Assembly: GCF_010093815.1 (NCBI RefSeq)
Contig: NW_022985562.1
Location: forward strand, 1 to 64,000
Reading direction: 5' to 3'
Source: Pseudovirgaria hyperparasitica
Lineage: Eukaryota > Ascomycota > Dothideomycetes > Acrospermales > Acrospermaceae
DNA: 64,000 nucleotides
The position numbers were made by a program, and so were the translations under genes. Of the stretch, positions 38,831-49,736 are shown one piece after another. The notes below the pieces were generated by a model that was not told the origin of the DNA, searched no databases, and saw nothing but the letters and a program-made list of their open reading frames with translations. Position 1 is the stretch's first letter, and the number at the start of each line of letters is the position of its first letter.

Positions 38831-39676
38831 AATAATAAAAAGGGTGCTAGAGGCAGTGAGAGTAGCGTACGTACTTGGCTAAGGCGATGCGATCCGACGT
38901 AAGACGGCTTCTACCTACTATATATCGGTATATACCCGATTCTACTAGCTATATAACTATGGTGCACATGTTCGGTTAAGACGTTACGACACTAGTATAA
39001 GCCGGCGTCTATCTAGTTTACGTCGGGATACGCCCGGTCCTACTAGCTATATTATTACTACGACTATAATCGTATAAGATCCACTCTAATAATTAAACAT
39101 TTACTTATATACTTCACTTCCTCCGCACTTATCGAAATTACGTTATAATTACTAAACGCGGCGACTTAACTCCTACCGCCTAAATCTAGTTTTCATATCT
39201 TATCGCCATTAACGCCGTCTTACTACCTATGGCCTAAGTCATATATAGGAATAGATAGATATAATAAGAGTCATGACTATCCTAGTTTAACTACCGGCCA
39301 TAGAATGGCTAACTATGACACGCACATACGACGTGCAGAGGCCTTAAGCGTTAGCGCCCTCCTACCTTATATCTAGTACCTCCGAGGCCTATACCTAATA
39401 CCTAAAATAAGTTATAATATATATAGGGCTACTATTATTAAGATAGTAAGTAAAGAAGTAGTAATAGAGCTTGAAACTAGTAGTATAGATACTACTATAC
39501 TCCATAGGATAGTTAAGGAAACCATTACTAGAGAATTTAATTAGCATATCGCGGCTATAAATGGTAAGTTAGTACCGATGGTTACGACCATAGATATAAC
39601 AGAGGCTAAACTAGATATAGATACTATAGGCATAGATACGTAGACATAGTTACCGCTAGAACATAAGGAGAAAGAT

Positions 39677-41100
39677 AATGTGGAAGATACTAAAATGGAA
39701 GACGACGTAGCTAGTATGCTTAGACATATATATATATATACGGTCCTAGATACTAACATTATCGGAGTAGTATCGAATACAGGCGCGGTTATAACCACTG
39801 ACATAGATAATCCACCTATAAATATCATCGTGCCTAGCGAAGCTTATCCACGCGTAAACATACTAGCCATAGAGATATAGTTATAGTTGCCGCCGGAACA
39901 TACGGAGAAAGAAAACGTGGAAGATACTAAAATAGAAGACGACGTAGCTAGTATACTTAGATATATATATATATATATATAGTTCTAGATACTAACATTA
40001 GAGTAGTATCGAAGATAGGTACGGCTATAACTACCGATATAGATAATCTACCTACGAATATTATCGTGCCTAGCGAAGCTTATCCACGCGTAAACACACT
40101 AGCCATAGAGATATAGTTATAGTTACCGCCGGAACATGCGGAGAAAGAGAACGTGGAAGATACTAAAATGGAAGACNNNNNNNNNNNNNNNNNNNNNNNN
40201 NNNNNNNNNNNNNNNNNNNNNNNNNNNNNNNNNNNNNNNNNNNNNNNNNNNNNNNNNNNNNNNNNNNNNNNNNNNNNNNNNNNNNNNNNNNNNNNNNNNN
40301 NNNNNNNNNNNNNNNNNNNNNNNNNNNNNNNNNNNNNNNNNNNNNNNNNNNNNNNNNNNNNNNNNNNNNNNNNNNNNNNNNNNNNNNNNNNNNNNNNNNN
40401 NNNNNNNNNNNNNNNNNNNNNNNNNNNNNNNNNNNNNNNNNNNNNNCCATAGAGATATAGTTATAGTTACCGCCGGAACATGCGGAGAAAGAGAACGTGG
40501 AAGATACTAAAATGGAAGACGACGTAGCTAGTATACTTAGATACATATATATATATATAGTCCTAGATGCTAATATTAGAGTAGTGTCGAAGATAGGTAC
40601 GGCTATAACTACCGATATAGATAATCTATCTACGAATGTCGTCGTGTCTAGCGAAGCTTATCTACGCGTAAATATACTAGCTATAGAGATATAGTTATAG
40701 TTACCGCCGGAATATACGGAGAAAGAGAACGTGGAAGATACTAAAATAGAAGACGACGTAGCTAGTATACTTAGACACATATATATATATATATAGTCCT
40801 AGATACTAATATTAGAGTAGTATCGAAGATAGGTACGGCTATAACCACCGACATAGATAATCCATCTATGAATATTATCGTGCCTAGCGAAGCTCATCCA
40901 CGCGTAAACATACTAGCCATAGAGACATAGTTATAGTTACCGCCGGAACATGCGGAGAAAGAGAATGTAGAAGATACTAAAATGGAAGACGACGTAGCTA
41001 GTATACTTAGACATATATATATATATATAGTCCTAGATACTAACATTAGAGTAGTATCGAAGATAGGTGCGGCTATAATTACCGATATAGATAATTCCCC
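39677..41100 (+). repeat. Tandem repeat of about 237 bp (79 codons), 6 or more copies
   Basis: Copies begin (GTGGAAGATACTAAAA) at 39677, 39918, 40153, 40497, 40731 and 40967, and 40153 and 40497 are separated by a gap. Spacing is 234-241 bp. The variation comes from a TATATA tract inside each unit, so neighbouring copies are not always in the same frame. The array is the N-terminal part of the SNF2-like gene. Confidence 0.9.
40177..40446. other. Assembly gap (270 N)
   Basis: The gap lies inside the 237-bp tandem repeat, so the number of repeat copies in the genome is unknown. Confidence 0.99.
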
Positions 41101-44099
41101 TATAAATACCGTCGTGCCTCTAGATACCGGCGAGACTTACCTACGGCTGCTAGAAATAAAGAGGACACTCTTGGATAATATAGTAAACCTAGTCGATTCT
41201 CCGAAACGCCTAAAACTAGAATATATTATACTACTAGATGTCGACTAGTAGACATATGAAAACCAGGAACTGTTCGGGTTAGTAGATAATTTATATAGTA
41301 GATATATATCGGATAGTACATTAGTGAACGGCCTTGACTTTAAAATCCTTTCTATAGACGACGACTCTAACGGAGATGAAGTAAAGCTAGATATAGAGAA
41401 CTTAATTCCGGTAGATAACGATATTAGTACGAAACTATAGAAAGCGTAAGTTATACTAAGAAGTAAGTAGGAATATACACTACCATACTAATATACCTAT
41501 AGAATATTCGCCGTTAATAACTCCGATAAAGTAGTCTAAGCTATCTCTTATTATACGGAAGAGATACGGTCACTTACTATAAGTATATTTAGGCTTACGC
41601 TAGACGACCTAATAAAGGAGTTCAGCCATACACCTACTCTATATCCAGCCTTTAGTATAAGTAGGTTATATAGGCTATAGGCCGGCCAGTTACTCGCGGT
41701 AGTTACTATATTTAAGTAGCGGGCGGGTCCGTGGAAGTGCTAGATCTTAGTAGATAGCCTAGGGCTAGGGAAGATAATCGTGCTTATAACGTTCATCCGC
41801 CTCGCGTTTTATTAGGACTTTCTACGCGATAATATAGAACTTAATCTAGGAAATTATCTATAACCGACTTAAGACTCGGGCATAGATAGGAAGTACCCGA
41901 TATAATCTCTGCATCCGATTAAATGTCCGTGTAGCTAGACTAATGATTTCGTCTATATGCCCCGCCTTTAAGGACTATTTATACTATGCTACCTAAGGTC
42001 CCTTCTAATAGCGCATTGGCCGTAGCGCTTTAAATAGATGTATAATAATACGGATAGTATGTTCACCGATTAAATCGATAAACGGAACCTAATAAAGATG
42101 ATAGTACGGCTAGCGTACTCGAAAACCCTTACCGACGCCCCTAGTATCTAATAATTCTCATATATAGACCGATAATACTTAGCTAAGAGATGCCCACACC
42201 CCGAATGGGAATATAGCGTCGATATTAGTAATACTACTAAATTCGAGACCGACGAGGAGTGTATTATTAGGGCATGGTCGATTCCCGTTAATAGGACCGC
42301 TACCACCGAATTTCCGTCACGATACACGAAGAACCATATAATCTATAGCACCGTCTAGAGTATAGAACCCTAATATCTTAAATCTTTTAAGGGACGCGTG
42401 GTTATAAGAGTAAAGAGGGCGAAACAATTCGGTACTAAAAACACTTAAACTTGCGAAGTGGCATTCCTCGGTATATTAATGGTAGACGAGTTCCATTCTA
42501 CAAAGAACCCCGATATAAAACAGTATAAATATGCGATATATAATGCCCTTATATTTAGTATATAGGTTAGTGTAACGCCCCTCTCGAATAGTCTAGTAGA
42601 TATTCTAGCGGCTATTAAGGCAGGTGCTCTAGATAAGTTACCCGACTACGTCGACGATAATACTACTAAAAGGGTATTCGAGAGCCTATAGAATAAAACT
42701 ATAAGGAAGATTATTATAACGTGGTCGAATAAACTCCTTAGTTTAATAAAAGGCAAGCCGGTGGATACGATGGCCGCGATAGTCCGTAGGGCATTAGAAA
42801 CCATAGAAGGTAAGTGCACACTACGTATAGTAGCCGATTAGTATTTACTATTCGTCCTATAACGGGGACTACTAACTAAATGGTTTAATGGAGAGGCATG
42901 TCTATCTACGACATTAAAGCTAGTAGTAGAGTTTATATCTATCCCGGCTATAGAACTAGAGAAGATAATCGTACGGTCATACGAGAATAGAGGTAGATAG
43001 TTTAATAATCCATAGCCTAACGGAACGCCGCGGGACTTATAGATATAATCTACCGCCTAGAGTAAATCGAAAGGGGGTACCGGGTCCGGGCTCAACGCAT
43101 ACTACCATTAGGCCAGGCTAGCTACTACGTGTATACTACTTATATACCTTACCGATAAAAAGATAGAAGACGAGTAAATTAATATCACGCTCACGCGTCG
43201 GAGGGATGGTAATAATAGTATACTAAGTAAGATAATTACCAATCCCGTACGCGAAGCGCTCCTATAGCTAGATAAGGCTATACGAAAGAAGATAGTATCG
43301 CTAGCTAATAAACACGCTTCGAAGGTAAACTAGATCCGTAACTTTATTAATAATAACGTTTATAATAAAAGTACTAGACGCGCGCGATGAATATCCGCCG
43401 ACCGCCCGGAGAAAATTATACTCGCATATACCGTACCGGTAAGCTTGATGTTCCTATACTTAGTGAGTGTTTATACTGCCTACTAGTAACGTAATTTACT
43501 AATATATATAGGTACTACGTCCATATGTATAAGCGAAAATATTAGTATATTTACTAGCCGGCCTAAGTATGTCCGAATCAAATAAGGTATATAGATTATT
43601 TAGGTCGACTAAGTCGGATTCTCCGTGTATTCTACTAGTATTAGCTTCGTAGGTCTACGAAGGATAAGACCTAATAGTCGCCGGTTTTATAGTGTTAGTA
43701 GACTAATGCTTACATAAGGAGACGTGGCCGTAGGCAAGTATAAGACATTATCGCCATAGATAATATCGGCCTATAGTATATGCGTATACTTTAATTTTAG
43801 ACTATTTAGAGGTCGAGGCTAGACTCGCCGCGTTAGGTAAGGTAATTGAAAGCACGAGGACATAAGCCTTAGACCTAGGAAAAGGAGATATAGCTACGGT
43901 AGAGATAGCCACACCTAATATACTAGTAATAGGCGTACGCTTTAATCCTATAGAGATATAGTAGTATAGAAGTAAGTAAGGTAGTCGGTTAATTAGCTTC
44001 TAAGAGACTAGATAGCATGGTAGTATAAATATAAACCGCTGTTTACTCGTGATAACATGTCTATATATATCTATACATAAAGAGAAATAAGATATTTAT

Positions 44100-44590
44100 T
44101 CTATACCATTATATAGTAGGACGTTACTATATATACCGGCATACAACGGAATATTCCGACATACGCCGGTATATTATAGGATATTCCTAGATACTCGAAG
44201 TATAGTCGTAGTATAAAGTAGCATTACTATTATATGCCGGCATATAGTAGAACGTTACTACATATGCCGGTATATAACGGGATCATGTTCTAATATACTA
44301 TACGCCGCCGGTATATTATAGAATATTCCTAGATACTCGAAGTATAGTCGTAATATAAAGTAGTATCGCTATACTATGCCGGCATTTAGTAGGACGTTAC
44401 TATATATGCCGGCATATAACGGGATTAAACGTTTTCTTAACGTTCGATAGAACGATTCTAAAAGAACCAGGACGGCTCTAGGAGAACTAGAACGACTCCG
44501 GGAGGACTAGGACGACTCTAGGAGGATTGGGATAACTCTAGAAGTACCGGGACCCATTTAGGATAACTTTAGAAGTACCGGGAGACCTAG
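44100..44590 (+). repeat. Right subterminal repeats of the Plavaka-type element
   Basis: About three diverged copies of a unit near 125 bp (with GTAGGACGTTACTATATATGCCGG and TACTCGAAGTATAGTCGTA-type blocks) span about 44,110-44,430. A shorter array of 18-24 bp units around CTCTAGGAGRACTRGGACGA fills 44,450-44,590 up to the right TIR. The units differ from those of the left subterminal array. Confidence 0.75.
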
Positions 44591-44595
44591 AAGCA

Positions 44596-44621
44596 TTGGG
44601 AGCGCCGTATCTTTCCTGATG
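44596..44621 (-). repeat. Right terminal inverted repeat of the Plavaka-type element
   Basis: Its reverse complement begins CATCAGGAAAGATACGGCG and continues CTCCCAA, matching the left TIR at 24 of 26 positions. TA follows directly, mirroring the TA before the left TIR. Confidence 0.9.
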
Positions 44622-47600
44622 TAGTAGAAGGCTAGACTTCTAAGGCAAGATTTCCGTAATACCATTAAGTAAAGTTAATAAATATATTCTTATAGTCTAA
44701 ATTATTAAGTTCCTAAAAGGAGCTAACCCGATAGAGTATATACTAAAAGTCTCTCCTAAAATCCTATCTTAACTACGTCTTAACGCTAAGAGTAAACTTT
44801 AATATAAGCTATAGAATTTTAATAATAGTTAAGAAGATTTAGCGGAAAATTTAGCGCCTTATATCCCGGAATAATACTATAAGTTACTAGTAGAAACTAT
44901 ATATTAATAATTTAGTTACTTTATATAGCCCGGACTACTAGAAGCCTTAGAAAAATAAGGCTAGTAGTTTAAAATAAAGAAAGACGTAGAGGTGGTCGCT
45001 TGTAATTACTATTAATACTAATTAGTATAATAAGTACTACTAAATCCATAATACGAGAGATAGTTTTATAGGGTTATACGCTAAGTACCCTTTAAGAAAT
45101 AGAGTATTAACTTTATAGGCGTACTCTCTACTACATATAATAGTAATAGTTAGGTAATAATAGTAATTAACTATATAACGGGATAGTCTATTATATAGGT
45201 AGTCCCTAAAGCGACCGTAGAATCTATTACGAGGTTTATTTATAAACGAATCTTTATAGATTTTAGACCTCCCGCCGTACTAACCTTAGATAATAGTTAA
45301 TAGTTCCTATTAAGAGTTATTAGTATATTACTACGCATTCTTAAGACGGAATATAAGCTTATTATACTTTATTACCCTCGTATAAAGGGGAAGGTTAAAC
45401 GCCTTAATAGAATCTTAGAAGGTATTCTTACCTATATATATATAGGCGAACTAGTAACTAACTAGGATATATACTTACTAGCCGCCGTCTTTACTATAAG
45501 AATCCGATAATATAGAAGTATAGAAGTTAGTCTATATTATCTAGTATATAGATAGTACCCTAACTTACTAGGGAATATTCCTAGAGAAAAGAATAAGTTA
45601 ATATCCTTTAATAAACTTATTAAGTAAGTTAAGAAAGTATAATACGCTAGGACGCTAGCGCTAAATAAACTACTTATAGAAGCCGCTTACCGAGACCTTA
45701 TAGATCCGACTCGGCTTAAACCTAAAGACTAGGCGCGACTATCTATTAGTTAAATTATTTTACTAAAGAATAAATAGAAAACGAAGTTTAAAACGAACTA
45801 CTTAGGTCCCTATAAGGTTTATATATAATACCCCTTAGGTATATACGCGCTAGAAACACCTAACGGACGTATCCTACGATACCTTATATATAGTAATAGG
45901 CTAATTATAGTAAGAGGTATTAATAAGCTAGATAACTTCTAGATAAGATAGAAGATTAACTTATAGATATCTAAAGAAATTAGGAATTAAGTAGCACCTT
46001 ACTTACTAGATATTAAGAAGGTTTTAGAAAAAGAGAAACCTACTCTATATTAGATAACTCTATCCTCCCTTCCTAAGAAGGAGTAGAACTAGCTATAGTA
46101 GCTACGGAGTTAACGAGAGTTAATATATAAGGGCGTATATTTATTCTTAGTAGAGGAGAGCTTAATAGATGTAAATATTACGTATTAAATTAGACTTACT
46201 AATATAAGAAATCGACGTAAACGGAGAGCTACTATAACTATATTAATTATACTAGTACTAATTATTATTAACGAACTAAGAGATATACTAGAAGAATAAC
46301 ACGAGAATAGTAGAGCGATATAACTACTAATAATAAATATTAAAGAGAGCTATAATACTCTAAGGGTAGAGGAAGTCTAAATAATAACTAAGAAACTAAT
46401 AGATAACCTATTAAATAAGATTAATATAGTAGAGAAAGCTATAACGGAAGCGAGGTAGAAAGAATTACCTAAAGAAATAAGCTTAGGAGACGAGTTTAAT
46501 AATATATAAATAGACTTAGATAAGGATATCTAACTAGAATATAAGAATCCTATAAGTATAGATATAGACTTAGATATAGAAGAAGTATTAAAGGAGATTA
46601 ATAAATTAAATAAATAACCTCTAACTAACTTAGACGTCCCTATACGGGATCTTATAGAAAGTAAACCTTATACACGAAAAAGAAAGCGATTCTATATAGA
46701 TAAACGTAGTAGAGAAACCTAAGCGGCTATAGCTAGCGCGTTAAGACGAGTTAATAGATTAGAAAGAGAGAGATACTCCCTATAGAAAAAGATATTACCT
46801 TTAAAGCTATTATAGGAACGCTTAGAATATAACTAACCTTAGTCTTTCCCTAATTATCTCCTTTATATATAGTACTACTAACCCCCTATTTACTTATTTA
46901 GAATATATATAGCCGTTAAAGAAGATTAACGAGCCTTAGAAATTACTAGAAGGTTAAAGAAAGAAGACGTAGACTTATAATAATATTATATAAGTCTAAA
47001 ATCGCTATTTAAGAATTATAAGACTAAATAGAGATAAAAGAAAGCCGTTAACGCCTTTTAACGCTTAATAAGATAGGGTATTATTATAAAATAGAAGCCG
47101 TCTACTTAGTCCTAGACCTTACGAGTAGAATTTAGTAGATTCTTTATAAATTATACTAATACCTTCTCGCCCTTCTTAGGCATACTATTATTAATTAAGA
47201 ACTTATATAGTAGCTCTTAAGGCGTGCGGCTAACCTCGCTAAACGCATTTATTAGATAACTAAACTAATCTTTAATAGCTTCGTTAAGCGGAAGTCCTTT
47301 ATCTTTAAGGTTCTATATAGAATAAATAGAGATAATACTTGGGTCGGGAGATATAGTATTATTAAAGCTAGGAACAAGGACCTCCGGACCGCCGTAATAT
47401 ATCTATTCTATTATAGCTATAATCTTTTAATTAGCTAGAGATTACACGAGATATAAATCTAACTTATAAGCGAAGGACTAGCCTTAGAGTTTAACCTAGT
47501 CTCCTTAAGACCTAATAACTTCTTTTAATAAAGTTTAGTAGCCGAATACTTTCTAGTAGCCTTAGTTATCTCTATAAATAAAGACTACTCGGTATATTAG

Positions 47601-49604
47601 CGCTTTTTAATAATATTATGCTCGCTACGGTATACTATAGAAACGTATTAAACCTATTAAAAGCCTTTAATAATATAAAGGAATAACTTATAACACGATA
47701 TACTATAGAATTTCCTATTCCCTTAGTAGAAATAGTTTAAATAGGTACCTTTAAATAGTAGGAACCTATTAGAAAAAAGCTATATATACTCCCTAAAGAT
47801 ACCTTTACTAGTAGAATAAGAACTATAGATACTATCGCTAAAGTACTAGTATATACCGCGAGCTATTATACCTAGAATAGCCGGAATAGTATAGGGATAT
47901 AACCTATCTAGGCGTTTTAAAGGATCCTAAAAGATCCCTCCTTCTACTATAATATTCTAAGGATAATAGTAGTTACTAAACTTATCTATTATATAGAATA
48001 GAAGTAGATTCTTTAGAATTAAGGCGTGCTAACCGCTAGCGTACGCCTTAATAAGGCTATTAATAAATTCCTTATAGAGCGCTCCGTTAATAGGAGGGTC
48101 CGAGAATAGCCCCCCTAGAATAAGTTAGCTAACCGTTAAAGATAATTAATAAGATAAGGACTTACTCTAGTAAGCTAACTACTATATAAACTTAATAGAC
48201 TTCTCTAAAAAGAAGTAGTAATTAGATTAAACTCGGAGGCCTATATAATCTACTACTTCGATCTCGGTATTACTATAGCTATTAAGTTTATTTACCGTAG
48301 GTTACGCTATCGTACTAACCTTATAAGAAGCTATAGACCCCTTTTACTTTACGGAAGTCTTCTTAATAATCTTATTAGGACTTTTAAGGTCTATAATAGC
48401 TAGCTTAGAAGTTATAGAGCGAGTTTTAGAGCTATTAAACACCTTTAATAGAGTCCTTACGGCACTACGGATCTTTACTAGAGTCCTAGGTATCCTAGAA
48501 TAAGAGCCTAGATAAGAATTAGGAACTAGAATCTTAATATAAGACTTAGCGACTTACCTTTCTTAGTTACCTTAGAAGTAACTATATTACTAAGCTTATT
48601 AACTTTAATTAACGTATTACTATTAAGGTCTAATAACCTAGAGCTTTCTCTATCTTTATTTTTAGAATAGAAAATATTATTAGAGTCTTCTAATAGATTT
48701 ACGAACTAACTAGCTTTTATAGAGACTTTAAAGGGCTCGTTAAGGGTAATTAATATAGACTCTAGACCCGTAACTTTATCTAAAAGATCTATATAGGTTA
48801 GCGGGATTCTTATAGAAGGGTATATTAAATAAATTACCTTCTACCTTAGAAAGAGGCTTATTAATAGCTATTACTAATCCTTAAGAGGCTAGAGCCTTAA
48901 CTTTAGTCTTAGAGACCTTAGGTTTAAAGCTCTAACCGCCTTCTTTAATTAATTAAGCTAAAGCTTTATCTTCTAGGTCTAGTTCTTAAAAGAATCGCGA
49001 ACCCTAAGGCCCGTTTAGATATAGATAGCTATAGACTATCTTTAAGTAACTCTTATAAACTATATAGTTAACCTATACTTAAGGAATAAGATAACTTAAC
49101 CTACTATCTAGAGTACCTTTATTCGCTGCTAATACTTTATTAAGCGATAACTAGTTAGAATTTCTATATAGAGGATCTAAGAAAGCACGACGAAGATTCT
49201 CGTTTATAACTATATCCGCTATAGGAAGTTTAAGTTAGAAGGGAAAAAGGTAAAGTTAAAGTTTATATATATAAAATTATAGTATTAATTAGAGTAATTT
49301 CTAAGTTCGTAGGAGTTTTAGCTATATTATTAGATATTATTAAAAGGATTTAGTATTAGAAAAACTAAGGAAAAGGTTAAATTAGTTAAGAAATATAAGG
49401 TTAAAGAATAGTAGAATACGGGAATAGTAAAGGTAACTATTTAGTACTAAAATAAGCTCGGACTACCGCCCTTACGCGACGTATCGCTAATATAGCCTAG
49501 TACCGAAGAGATTTCACACGCCTACCTCCTTATATTATATATTCTAACTCTATTAATTATCTTTAACGGCCTTATAGGAGCTCGTATAATTAGAAGGGGG
49601 AAGA
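44622..49604 (+). mobile_element. Gypsy element, right part: integrase and 3' region (fossil)
   Basis: The outer retrotransposon resumes here. Integrase-like sequence lies at about 44,930-45,750, with a C-terminal domain-like stretch to about 45,900 and a charged tail to about 46,900. From about 47,000 to 49,250 the coding-like reading is on the minus strand, an accessory region of unknown nature before the right LTR. Everything is broken by RIP. Confidence 0.75.
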
Positions 49605-49736
49605 TATAGGATTTCTATTAGGTAATCCCCGTTACTTAGATCTTATTTAGCGTTAGGCTGGTATATATAGCACTTAGATAGACTTAGTAGACACGTTAAT
49701 CAATTTTGCCACGTCTAATTTACCAAAGTTCCCACA
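49605..49736 (+). repeat. Right LTR of the Gypsy element
   Basis: It is a full-length match to 18551-18682. This copy keeps more C and G at the variable sites, so it suffered slightly less RIP. It ends in TCCCACA, and AGAC follows directly, equal to the four bases before the left LTR. The switch from RIP-like to normal composition happens exactly here. Confidence 0.9.

Larger units (their letters stand above)
39305..44050 (+). pseudogene. SNF2-like helicase/ATPase with long N-terminal tandem repeat, inactivated by RIP
   Basis: From the ATG at 39305 a short lead is followed by at least six imperfect copies of a repeat of about 79 residues (39,677-41,100, one copy or more lost in the gap). A unique region of about 200 codons follows, then the ATPase core. 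The Walker A-like DSLGLGKIIV lies at 41,753-41,782, where SNF2 proteins have D.MGLGKT. The DEAH-box equivalent DEFHSTKNPD lies at 42,485-42,514, and SVTPLSNSLVD at about 42,570-42,602 corresponds to the SNF2 TGTPxxN box. All three are in one frame. The C-terminal helicase half is poorly preserved (about 43,400-43,850). SNF2 proteins remodel chromatin or DNA-protein complexes using ATP. A role in opening chromatin for the element is inference. Confidence 0.7.
22514..44621 (+). mobile_element. Giant (22.1 kb) Plavaka-type DNA transposon with helicase cargo, RIP-degraded
   Basis: Terminal inverted repeats of 26 bp (24 identical) mark the ends, each preceded or followed by TA (22512-22513 and 44622-44623), the likely target duplication. 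The Gypsy pol sequence stops at the left TA and resumes at the right TA, which fixes the borders independently. The content, left to right, is: an 18-bp tandem repeat, a gap of N, a minus-strand coding-like region, the Plavaka transposase, an unknown frame of about 970 codons, an SF1 helicase, a small frame with an 8-residue repeat, a SNF2-like gene with repeats, and right subterminal repeats. All five + strand genes point towards the right end. RIP has converted most CA and TG, so no gene is intact. Plavaka elements are known mainly from fungi and are usually much shorter. The size and two helicases make this copy exceptional. Confidence 0.85.
18551..49736 (+). mobile_element. Ty3/Gypsy-type LTR retrotransposon, RIP-degraded fossil, interrupted by a DNA transposon
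   Basis: Two 132-bp LTRs in direct orientation bound 31.2 kb. The flanking bases AGAC at 18547-18550 and 49737-49740 form a likely target duplication. Inside, gag and pol parts in Gypsy order (zinc knuckle, protease, reverse transcriptase, RNase H, then integrase) are split by the nested element at 22,514-44,621. Without that insert the element is about 9.1 kb. It is heavily broken by RIP throughout, with a great many breaks, so it is not functional. The LTRs differ at about ten positions, all CpA/TpA-type transitions, so ordinary LTR dating does not apply. It is old enough to have been invaded by another element and then, or meanwhile, subjected to RIP. Confidence 0.9.

Noticed and set aside
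40136-40546. Open frames running through the second run of N
   Set aside because: They exist only because N is read as open. No sequence supports them.
22514-44621. Starship-type giant element
   Set aside because: No DUF3435 tyrosine-recombinase captain could be recognised at either end, while matching TIRs and a Plavaka-type transposase are present.
22514-44621. Helitron or Polinton
   Set aside because: Helitrons lack TIRs and need a Rep/Pif1-type helicase, and the helicases here are UPF1-like and SNF2-like. No Polinton gene set was recognised and the transposase is of Plavaka type.
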